Part shown: piece after piece, positions 1 through 7,840 of the stretch | Layout: each line of letters begins with the position of its first letter | Numbering within the stretch: position 1 is the first letter of the stretch | Source of the DNA: Ignavibacteriales bacterium | GTDB taxonomy: Bacteria; Bacteroidota; Ignavibacteria; Ignavibacteriales; Ignavibacteriaceae | Reading direction: 5' to 3' | Assembly (NCBI GenBank): GCA_012517155.1 | Contig: JAAYVN010000118.1 | Location: 1 to 64,000, forward strand | DNA: 64,000 nucleotides | Position numbers and translations under genes: made by a program | Notes under the pieces: generated by a model | What the model saw: the letters and a program-made list of their open reading frames with translations, nothing else | Databases searched by the model: none | Told to the model about the DNA's origin: nothing

Positions 1-1
1 T

Positions 2-2686
2 GCCTCTAGCAAGGAAACTGAAACTAATGTTATGAGACTTTTCAATTCTATTTTTTCTCTTTCTCAATTCCTAAAAGACGCTTTAGTTTACTCTCATTTT
101 CTACCTTCAATTATAAGAATTGTTGCAAATAGTAATTATTTGACGGATATTCTTGTTAGGGATTCAAGTTTAATTTATTGGTTGTTGCTTTCGAGACCTC
201 AATATGAAAAAATTGATAAAATGTATTTAGAAAAAGAAATTCACTCTAGGTACCGAAATTTAAAGAATTATCCTTCCAAACTAAGAGTCCTGAAAGGTAT
301 TAAAAGGAGAGAGATACTGGGAATTGCTTACCGAGATATTTGTGGTTTTGATAATTTAAAGGAAACAACCATTCAATTATCCATTCTAACTAAAGTAATT
401 TTAAATCAATTATTTATTGACTGCATCAAACAAAAATTAGAAGAATATTGTATAAAAAAATTGTCAACTTATTATTTTTTAATCGCTTTAGGAAAGCTTG
501 GCGGAGATGAGATAAATTACAGTTCAGATGCCGATATGATGCTGGTATATGAAAAAGACGAAGAATTAAAAAAAGGTTTAACCAGTCAGGAATTTTTTTC
601 TTCAGTAATCCAGACATTCATTCGAACTTCGACAGAAAACAATGAAGATGGATTTCTATACAGAATAGATTTCAGACTTAGACCATATGGAAAGGATTCT
701 TCGCTTTGCAGATCACTATCGAATACATTTGATTATTATGAAACAGAATCCGCATTATGGGAACGACAAATGCTCATCAAGTCTTCTTATTTATGTGGAA
801 ATAAAAATTTATATAGAGAGTTTAGTGAATTTACTTCTAAATTAATTTACCAACTTCCTGTATTATCATCTCCTCATGATTATGTTGCCAAAATGAGAGC
901 TGAAAAAGTTGGAAAACTAAGAGACAGCAGAGATATTAAGGAATCAAGGGGTGGTATAAGAGATATTGAATTTCCTGTTCAGCTTTTACAACTTCTCAAC
1001 GGGAAACGAAATCCCAAGATAAAAACAGGGAATACAATCAGTGCTTTAAAGTTATTGAATGAAAAGGATATTATTACTGATGATGAGCATTATAGTATGC
1101 TAAGCGCCTACATCCTGTTTAGAAAAATTGAACATTATCTGCAACTAATGAATAACAATCAAACTCATCGAATACCTGAAACAGGAGAGATAATAGAGAA
1201 AATCTCAATGTATCTTGAATATGCTTCAGTTGCGGATTTTTCTGCTGTTATCTGTGAACACAAAAAGAGAGTAACTGAGTTTGCAAGATCAGTTTTAATG
1301 GAAACTGAGAAATTTGATGATAATGTGATTGATGTGAACTTCTCAAAAATGTGGGAAAAAGAAAAAAAGTTTTTAAAATCAGGAAAAGGAATTCTAGGAA
1401 GTAAATTTTCAGATCTTAAAACAGAAGAAATATTCTTAAAAATTGAAGGCTATTTGGATGAATTTCTAAAACAAGCTATTGATCCTGAAAGAACTATTAA
1501 TAATTTTGTTAAGATAATCAGAAAATCAAATTTTCCCTCTATTTGGTATGACTTGTTTTGTGACCTTAAAATTTTCAATTATTTTCTTACAATCTGCGAA
1601 AGATCACAAAAAGCTGCGGACATTCTCGCTGAAGATAGGAGTATAAGAGATGCCTTTCTTAATGGAATATTCTTCAAAACAATTTCTGAAAAAACTTTTC
1701 AATTTTTTGAACCCAAATGGATGCTTTTTGATTTGATGACAAAATTTGCTAATAAAATTATTAATAGTGAAAAAGTGGGTGTCATCCTTAGTCACTATCT
1801 AAGTAAAAAAATAACAGACGCAATTAATAATTCGTTAGATGAAGCTGAAAATCGACTGTATAAAAGATATCTTTTATTTTTAAGTATGGGGAGTTTTTCG
1901 ACAGGAGAAATGTCCTTCAACTCAGATATTGACATAATTATCCTATACTCAAAAGAACAGGTTGCACATCGATTAGAAGAGAGAATGTTCAAATTATTAA
2001 GTGACCTTCAGAAATTGCTTTTTCCAGTAAAAGTTGATTGTAGACTAAGGCCTGAAGGACAGAGTGGTAATCTGGTCTGGAGTATCCGTTCTTTTTCCGA
2101 ATATTTAAAGAATAGATCAAGAATATGGGAATTCCAGAGCTACACAAGGATGAATTTGCTGAGTGGAAGCAAACAAAAATACTCAATAATCAGAGATGAG
2201 ATAATTAATTCGATTAAAAACCAAAGTCATGAAAAAATAAAGTCGGGAGTTAAGGACATCAGGATGAAGAATATTGATTCCACATTATCCTTCAATATAA
2301 AAAGTGATTCTGGAGGAATACGAGAGAGTGAAATAATAGTACAATATATTTTGTTAACTAATCCGGATTTATTAAAGGAATTTCATGGTAAAAATACTAA
2401 AGAAATCTTAGAGAAGATAGGTGACAAGTTCTTAAATTTTCAAGATGATGCGGAAATCCTTTTAAGAAATCGAAAGTTTTTAATAGATTTGCAACTTACA
2501 TTTCAAAATTATATCGGATCAAGTGGCAGTTTGCTTCCTACTGATGATGAGAGAATGAAAGCGTTAGCTAGGATATGTGGTTTATCAGATGAAACATCAC
2601 TGCAAAACAAAATTAAAAATACTAGAAAGGAAAATTCTACGATCTTTCGTAAAACAGTTGAGATAAATAATTGGATAAAAAATTAA
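2..2686 (+). CDS. glnE: Glutamine synthetase adenylyltransferase/deadenylase, 5'-partial
   Basis: This bifunctional enzyme attaches AMP to glutamine synthetase and removes it again, tuning nitrogen assimilation. Two nucleotidyltransferase modules are visible. Counting from the ATG at 32, the first has GKLGGDE (154-160) followed by S-D-A-D (D166, D168), with a later GGIRDIEF helix. The second has S-D-I-D (D632, D634), then CRLRPEG and SGGIRESE. The frame is open to the left window edge with no stop. The ATG at 32 has no well-placed ribosome site, and 884 residues is shorter than the usual ~950, so the true start is probably upstream. The 3' end overlaps the next gene by 16 nt. Family assignment is confident; which domain adenylylates is inferred from family order. 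Confidence 0.9.
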   Translation, partial: ASSKETETNVMRLFNSIFSLSQFLKDALVYSHFLPSIIRIVANSNYLTDILVRDSSLIYWLLLSRPQYEKIDKMYLEKEIHSRYRNLKNYPSKLRVLKGIKRREILGIAYRDICGFDNLKETTIQLSILTKVILNQLFIDCIKQKLEEYCIKKLSTYYFLIALGKLGGDEINYSSDADMMLVYEKDEELKKGLTSQEFFSSVIQTFIRTSTENNEDGFLYRIDFRLRPYGKDSSLCRSLSNTFDYYETESALWERQMLIKSSYLCGNKNLYREFSEFTSKLIYQLPVLSSPHDYVAKMRAEKVGKLRDSRDIKESRGGIRDIEFPVQLLQLLNGKRNPKIKTGNTISALKLLNEKDIITDDEHYSMLSAYILFRKIEHYLQLMNNNQTHRIPETGEIIEKISMYLEYASVADFSAVICEHKKRVTEFARSVLMETEKFDDNVIDVNFSKMWEKEKKFLKSGKGILGSKFSDLKTEEIFLKIEGYLDEFLKQAIDPERTINNFVKIIRKSNFPSIWYDLFCDLKIFNYFLTICERSQKAADILAEDRSIRDAFLNGIFFKTISEKTFQFFEPKWMLFDLMTKFANKIINSEKVGVILSHYLSKKITDAINNSLDEAENRLYKRYLLFLSMGSFSTGEMSFNSDIDIIILYSKEQVAHRLEERMFKLLSDLQKLLFPVKVDCRLRPEGQSGNLVWSIRSFSEYLKNRSRIWEFQSYTRMNLLSGSKQKYSIIRDEIINSIKNQSHEKIKSGVKDIRMKNIDSTLSFNIKSDSGGIRESEIIVQYILLTNPDLLKEFHGKNTKEILEKIGDKFLNFQDDAEILLRNRKFLIDLQLTFQNYIGSSGSLLPTDDERMKALARICGLSDETSLQNKIKNTRKENSTIFRKTVEINNWIKN

Positions 2687-4641
2687 GAAATATTTTAATT
2701 ATAATTATTACTGGGCTGATTTTAAGCATTTATCTTTACACAATTGCTCCATCAGTCATTCAAATAGACTCCGGGGAACTTGCAACTGTTCAATGTTTAC
2801 CTGGAATAGCTCATCCCTCCGGATATCCACTCTTTACATTGCTGGGGTACTTATTCTCTTTACTCCCTTTCCCTACAACTAAAATATTTCAGTTAAATCT
2901 CCTTTCGATGGGATACACACTGATTGCCCTTATTATATTTTACAGAATTTGCCTGCTCATTCTGGACAATTTGTTCTTCTTTGGTGTAATAAATTCACTC
3001 AAAATCAGTAAGAAAAAAAACAAATCTAAGTCAAAAAATAAAAACAAATCTATAGAATTCCGTAATATTGAGGAATTGCCTGGAAAGGAGATCCAAGAGG
3101 TTGATAAACTTATCTCTGCAGCATTAGCAACCCTGATTTTGGCTTTTAGCTCAACGTTTTGGTTCCAAAGTGTTGCAGTAGAGGTCTATTCCCTTCATTT
3201 ATTACTTATTTCTCTAATAATATATTTATTATTAAAGGCATATACGGGAAATCAAAATGGTGTTAAATCCTGGATAGTATTTTCAGTAGCACTGGGATTA
3301 GGTTTTACCAATCATTTAACAACTATCCTTATTATTCCTGCATCAGCATATTTATTTTTTAACCGTAGAAAATTCAATAAATTATCATTAACAATTATTG
3401 CAAAAATGTTTGCTGTCTTTTTATGTGTTTTTGTAGCAATATATTCAATTCTCCCAATTATTGCGAGTTTGAATCCTGCTCTAAATTGGGGAAATCCAAT
3501 TGATCTTGAAAGGATATTAAGACATATTTCCGGCAAACAATATCAAGTATGGATTTTTTCTTCAATTGATTCTGCGAAAAAGCAGTTTATTTATTTTCTT
3601 AATAATTTGCCCAAAGAGTTTTTCCTGTCTTTGATCATTATATTACCAGGAGTAATAATATCTTTCTTAAAATATAGGAAACTTTTTTATTTTATATTTT
3701 TACTTTTCTCTACAACAATAATTTATTCAATAAATTATGATATTGTGGATATAGATTCATATTTTCTCCTCGCTTATATAGCTTTATGTATTTGGAGTGT
3801 TATGGGGTTGCATTTTATAATTTCCCGAGTATCTATTAGTGTACAAAGCAGATATATAATTACAGCTATTTTGGTAATGCTGATTTCAATACAAGCATAT
3901 ACAAATTATAAGAATAATAATCAGAATGGTAATTTCGTATTTGAAGATTATTCAAAATCTGCATTAGCATCAGTAGAGGAAGGGGCAGTAATATTTTCTT
4001 ATCAATGGGACTATCTGATTTCACCGGCGTATTATTTCCAATTTGTTGAACATTTTCGAAAAGATGTTGCAGTTATAGATAAGGAACTTTTACGAAGAAG
4101 TTGGTATTATAACCAGTTGGAAAGAAATTATCCCGAGGTTACAAAAGGCGTATATGAAGTTAAGAATCAATTTTTGGAAGCAGTACAACCTTTCGAAAGG
4201 GATGAAAAGTATAATTCGGAAACATTGGAAATTTTATACCGACAAATCATGACAAAACTTGTAGCAACAAATTATCCGAAAAAGAATTACTATATAGGTC
4301 CTGAGCTGGTTTTAAATGAATTAGCAAAAGGTGAATTTAGTCTTCCTAAAGGACTTAAAATTGTACCCCATTTATTCTTTTTCAAGATTGCAGATACTGA
4401 TGATTATCAACCCGCCGGGGATTTTTACTATACTTTCAGAAAAAGTAGTATTATTAATAAATATACATCTTTCATTCGAGACGCAGTTCCAAATATGCTT
4501 TTGCGAAGAATCTATTACGAACTGCAGCATGAAAAATATGACAGAGCTCTTCATTACATAAAAGCTATAAAAACAAATTTCCCAGAGTACAGAATACCAT
4601 CTGATTTATTAAATTTGGAAAGTGAAAACAAAATACCATGA
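2671..4641 (+). CDS. DUF2723 polytopic membrane protein (glycosyltransferase-like)
   Basis: A multi-pass membrane protein of 656 residues. The N-terminus has one membrane helix and then D-S-G-E (33-36) and G-I-A-H-P-S-G-Y-P (45-53), the signature of DUF2723 proteins, which resemble GT-C/PMT-type glycosyltransferases. A Lys/Asn/Ser-rich loop lies at about 112-130, and a soluble C-terminal part starts near 430. It starts with TTG inside the end of glnE, so translation is probably coupled; the next possible starts would remove the conserved segment. The next gene overlaps by 4 nt (ATGA). The substrate is unknown. A lipid-linked sugar transferase role is inference from the fold family only. Confidence 0.8.
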   Translation: MDKKLRNILIIIITGLILSIYLYTIAPSVIQIDSGELATVQCLPGIAHPSGYPLFTLLGYLFSLLPFPTTKIFQLNLLSMGYTLIALIIFYRICLLILDNLFFFGVINSLKISKKKNKSKSKNKNKSIEFRNIEELPGKEIQEVDKLISAALATLILAFSSTFWFQSVAVEVYSLHLLLISLIIYLLLKAYTGNQNGVKSWIVFSVALGLGFTNHLTTILIIPASAYLFFNRRKFNKLSLTIIAKMFAVFLCVFVAIYSILPIIASLNPALNWGNPIDLERILRHISGKQYQVWIFSSIDSAKKQFIYFLNNLPKEFFLSLIIILPGVIISFLKYRKLFYFIFLLFSTTIIYSINYDIVDIDSYFLLAYIALCIWSVMGLHFIISRVSISVQSRYIITAILVMLISIQAYTNYKNNNQNGNFVFEDYSKSALASVEEGAVIFSYQWDYLISPAYYFQFVEHFRKDVAVIDKELLRRSWYYNQLERNYPEVTKGVYEVKNQFLEAVQPFERDEKYNSETLEILYRQIMTKLVATNYPKKNYYIGPELVLNELAKGEFSLPKGLKIVPHLFFFKIADTDDYQPAGDFYYTFRKSSIINKYTSFIRDAVPNMLLRRIYYELQHEKYDRALHYIKAIKTNFPEYRIPSDLLNLESENKIP

Positions 4642-5393
4642 TTTACGAAATTCTTCTCAATACAATATTAGCGATAATTTCTGCAATGTTAGGGGCAAGT
4701 ATTTTATTTGTAATCAAAATAAATCACAACAAACTTTGCGCCTTAATATCAATTTCAGCAGGTGCATTACTCGGTGCAGGACTACTTGTAATCATTCCTG
4801 AGACATTGAAACATCTATCACTTTTTTCAGTCCTTATTTCAACCGGGACTGGATATCTACTGTTTTGGTTAATAAGTAAGTATTATTTTCACATATGCCC
4901 GGCTTGTTCTGCCAGTCATTTTGATAGTTACACAACTCAAAAATTTACTGATGTTGTGAAAATGCTTTTTACTGCTTTGGCTATTCATTCTTTTTTTGAT
5001 GGTTTAGCGATAACAACTGAACATGGACATATTCATCATGCTGGAGAGGGGGGGCACGCAGTACTTACAGCAATAATGGTGCACAAATTCCCGGAAGGCC
5101 TGGCATTAGCTTCTTTAATGCTTGGAGCAAATTATCCAAAAATTAAGGTTATGTTATTTGTTTTCTTGGTTGAACTAACCACATTGTTAGGTGGGATCGC
5201 CGGATACTTCTTACTGTCTACAGGTAATCTCGGTGACTGGGTTAGCTTAATAGAAGCACATATCGCTGGGGGTTTTATCTTTCTGGCATTTCATGCATTG
5301 ATTGGAGAAACATTTAAGCATCATATGGGAAAGGTAGTGGTATACTTTTTATTGGGAGTTTTGGTCATTTCCTTCACAAGATTCTTATTCTAA
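4638..5393 (+). CDS. ZIP-family divalent metal transporter
   Basis: A 251-residue membrane protein with the two metal-binding helices of ZIP transporters: H-S-F-F-D-G (117-122) in TM4 and H-K-F-P-E-G (149-154) in TM5. Between them is a His-rich segment (129-140: G-H-I-H-H...G-G-H) that may act as a metal sensor or filter. ZIP proteins move Zn or Fe into the cytoplasm. A short C-P-A-C motif lies in the loop after TM3. The ATG overlaps the stop of the DUF2723 gene, so the three genes from glnE form one transcription unit. No terminator is evident after it. Metal specificity cannot be read from sequence. Confidence 0.9.
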   Translation: MIYEILLNTILAIISAMLGASILFVIKINHNKLCALISISAGALLGAGLLVIIPETLKHLSLFSVLISTGTGYLLFWLISKYYFHICPACSASHFDSYTTQKFTDVVKMLFTALAIHSFFDGLAITTEHGHIHHAGEGGHAVLTAIMVHKFPEGLALASLMLGANYPKIKVMLFVFLVELTTLLGGIAGYFLLSTGNLGDWVSLIEAHIAGGFIFLAFHALIGETFKHHMGKVVVYFLLGVLVISFTRFLF

Positions 5394-5751
5394 AAAACCA
5401 ATATTAAACTCGATTTAAGGGGATAGGAGCACAAATTATAGGAATTACTATTAATTTGTGATTATTTCAGGTATTTATTTTATCTTTTTCTCTGATATTA
5501 CTAATTAATATAAACATTCTCATAATTGAAAAATCCATTAATGAGAAACCAACCTTGTATTTTTCTCAAAAAACCGTGATTTTACTCGATTTTTGAATTA
5601 TAAAGTGAAAAATTGCCGATACAGGACTCCATAAATAGAAGGGCACAATTTTTGCCAATTCAGACATATACCGAATTCTACCACATATATTCGGACAACT
5701 TTGAAAAATAATTAATAAACAACTCATTTTAACCTATTTGGAGGATATCTC
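5394..5751. other. Intergenic region before the hydrogenase cluster
   Basis: 358 bp without a supported gene. It ends with a strong ribosome site GGAGGAT 5 nt before the receiver-protein ATG. An inverted repeat CCGAAT/ATTCGG with a 12-nt spacer (5671-5676, 5689-5694) lies about 60 bp upstream of that ATG and may be an operator. A smaller GGCA/TGCC repeat (5642-5656) precedes it. CAACTTTG at about 5695-5702 is one base off the TAnnTTTG box. The rest is AT-rich and I see nothing else in it. Confidence 0.4.
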
Positions 5752-6138
5752 ATGGCGTTAATTGCAGTAATTGATGATGATCTCGATATTATTGATGCCA
5801 GTAGTTTAGTACTTAAAACACATGGCTTCGATGTAGTAACAGCAACAAATCCTGATGACGGATACAGAATAATCAAAGAACATAAACCCGATTTAATCAT
5901 CTTGGATGTTATCATGAACGAACCGGATGACGGTTTCTTCCTAGCTCAGAAACTCCGTAAAGAAGGTATCAGTATTCCAATAATTATGTACACTTCAGTT
6001 TCCAAAGCTCTTGGAGTGCAATATGATAAAGGTGAAATGGTTCCAGTTGATGAATTTGTTGAAAAACCAATATCACCGGAACAGTTGCTCAAGAAAATCA
6101 ATGACCTGTTAGAAGCGAAAGGGAAGGAGAAGAAGTGA
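5752..6138 (+). CDS. Stand-alone response-regulator receiver (REC) protein
   Basis: A 128-residue protein that is only a receiver domain. The acidic pocket is D8-D9-D10, the phospho-accepting aspartate is D52 (I-I-L-D-V), and the switch residues are T81 and K105 (E-K-P). There is no output or DNA-binding domain, so it must signal by protein contact or act in a phosphorelay. GGAGGAT is ideally spaced before the ATG. It is followed after 1 nt by hydC and is surely co-transcribed with the hydrogenase. The histidine kinase at 9797 beyond the hydrogenase terminator is the nearest possible partner. Function in hydrogen metabolism is inference from position. Confidence 0.9.
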   Translation: MALIAVIDDDLDIIDASSLVLKTHGFDVVTATNPDDGYRIIKEHKPDLIILDVIMNEPDDGFFLAQKLRKEGISIPIIMYTSVSKALGVQYDKGEMVPVDEFVEKPISPEQLLKKINDLLEAKGKEKK

Positions 6139-6139
6139 A

Positions 6140-6613
6140 ATGTTAATACTTGAAAAGAACATGTTGACTGAAGAGATTGAAAAATTGGCCGAGCAATATG
6201 GGAATTCGAGAGCTTCGTTAATGCCGATACTTCAGGCAATCCAAATCAAATATAACCATATTTCAGACCATGCACAGCAGGAAATAGCTAGGGTACTTGA
6301 TATTCATCCTGTGGAAGTTTATGGTGTTATTTCTTTTTATGCTTTTCTGCATGCAGAACCAAGAGGAAGAAATATAGTCCGTTTGTGTAAAACTATTTGT
6401 TGCGAACACGCTGGTAAAGATTTGGTTGAAAAAGCAATTGAGAGAGAAATTGGAGTCAAATTCGGTGAAACTACTAAAGATGAAAAATTCACTCTGGAAT
6501 TCACAAGTTGTCTTGGTATGTGCGATCAGGGTCCAGCAATGATGATAAATAACGAAATTTATACAAAGCTTGATCCCGAAAAAGCTTGTGAAATATTAAG
6601 TACAATTAAATAA
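6140..6613 (+). CDS. hydC: NAD-linked [FeFe]-hydrogenase gamma subunit (NuoE-like)
   Basis: A 157-residue thioredoxin-like [2Fe-2S] protein of the NuoE/HydC/HndA family, which relays electrons between the flavin subunit and the hydrogenase. The cluster ligands are visible as C-x4-C (CKTICC) and C-x3-C (CLGMC), with an N-terminal helical part typical of the family. The start at 6140 is chosen because AGGAGA lies about 10 nt upstream; another ATG at 6161 has a poorer site. It sits 12 nt before hydB. By sequence alone it could be a complex I NuoE, but the neighbouring catalytic hydrogenase and the absence of other nuo genes favour HydC. Confidence 0.9.
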   Translation: MLILEKNMLTEEIEKLAEQYGNSRASLMPILQAIQIKYNHISDHAQQEIARVLDIHPVEVYGVISFYAFLHAEPRGRNIVRLCKTICCEHAGKDLVEKAIEREIGVKFGETTKDEKFTLEFTSCLGMCDQGPAMMINNEIYTKLDPEKACEILSTIK

Positions 6614-6625
6614 GAAGGAGCCGGA

Positions 6626-7840
6626 ATGTTAACAGTTGAAAACAGACCCAAAAGAGATGGAATTATATTATTCTCGGATTACAAAGCCGGTTCAGGAATC
6701 CGACGATCAGTTGAAATGGGACGTGAAAATGTACTATTTGAACTAAGAGAATCAAAACTTAAAGGAAGAGGAGGAGCAGGTTTTTCTACGGCTACAAAAT
6801 GGATGTTAACCGCTGCTGCCTCAGGAGAAATAAAATACATTGTTTGTAATGCAGATGAGGGAGAACCTGGCACATTTAAAGATAAAGTTCTGCTTACAGA
6901 ATACCCTGACTTGGTTTTTGATGGAATGGTAGTAGCCGGTTTCACAATCGGTGCCAAAAAAGGACTTGTTTATCTTAGAGGTGAATATGTTTATATGCTT
7001 AAGTCTCTCGAAAGATATCTGGACAGAATGCGTACTTATAATTTGCTCGGAAAGAATATTCTCGGAAAAGAGGGATTTGATTTTGACATTGAGATAAGAC
7101 TTGGAGCTGGAGCTTATGTATGTGGAGAGGAAACGGCATTAATAGAATCTTTAGAAGGTCATAGAGGAGAACCCAGGAACAGACCTCCATATCCCGTTAA
7201 CACAGGTTATATGGGTTGTCCTACAGTGGTGAATAATGTAGAAACTCTGGCTTCCGTACCTAATATCCTTATTAAAGGAGGTGCCTGGTTTGCAAAACAC
7301 GGCACGGACAAATCAACTGGTAGCAAATTATTCTCAATTTCGGGGGATTGCAAAAAACCAGGTGTTTATGAACTGCCCTGGGGTATTACGATTGACGAAG
7401 TATTAAAAATAGTTGAGGCTGAAAACACTAAAGCTGTTCAGGTTGGGGGTGCAAGCGGATCCTGTATCCCTAAAAAATGCTTTGACAGAAAATTAGCTTA
7501 TGAAGATGCTGCCACAGGAGGATCAATCATGATTTTTAATGAAAGCAGAAATATGCTGAATGTTCTAAAAAACTTTATGGAATTTTTTGTTGAAGAATCT
7601 TGCGGTCAGTGTACGCCTTGCAGAGTAGGAAATGTTAAATTACTTGAAGGTATTGAGATGATTGAAAATAATGAATATACATTCAGATATATCAATCAAC
7701 TTAAAGACTTGTGTAAAACCATGCAATTGGCATCAAAATGTGGGTTAGGACAATCAAGCCCAAATTCATTTTTATCAATTTTAGAAAATTTTAAGGAAGA
7801 AATATTCTTCAAAAACGGGAACGGAGTATACCATGGATAA
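6626..7840 (+). CDS. hydB: NAD-linked [FeFe]-hydrogenase beta subunit (NuoF-like, short form)
   Basis: A 404-residue flavoprotein that binds FMN and NAD(H). Seen: GRGGAGFSTATKW (47-59) for nucleotide binding, CNADEGEPGTF (74-84), G-A-Y-V-C-G-E-E-T (162-170), and the [4Fe-4S] ligands C326, C329, C332 (CGQCTPC) and C372. The protein is the bare NuoF core. The N-terminal thioredoxin-like domain and the C-terminal double [4Fe-4S] ferredoxin domain of electron-bifurcating HydB proteins (about 600 residues in Thermotoga) are both missing. This short form may mean electron transfer from NADH alone rather than bifurcation with ferredoxin. GAAGGAG precedes the ATG; the 3' end overlaps hydA by 8 nt. 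Confidence 0.92.
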   Translation: MLTVENRPKRDGIILFSDYKAGSGIRRSVEMGRENVLFELRESKLKGRGGAGFSTATKWMLTAAASGEIKYIVCNADEGEPGTFKDKVLLTEYPDLVFDGMVVAGFTIGAKKGLVYLRGEYVYMLKSLERYLDRMRTYNLLGKNILGKEGFDFDIEIRLGAGAYVCGEETALIESLEGHRGEPRNRPPYPVNTGYMGCPTVVNNVETLASVPNILIKGGAWFAKHGTDKSTGSKLFSISGDCKKPGVYELPWGITIDEVLKIVEAENTKAVQVGGASGSCIPKKCFDRKLAYEDAATGGSIMIFNESRNMLNVLKNFMEFFVEESCGQCTPCRVGNVKLLEGIEMIENNEYTFRYINQLKDLCKTMQLASKCGLGQSSPNSFLSILENFKEEIFFKNGNGVYHG

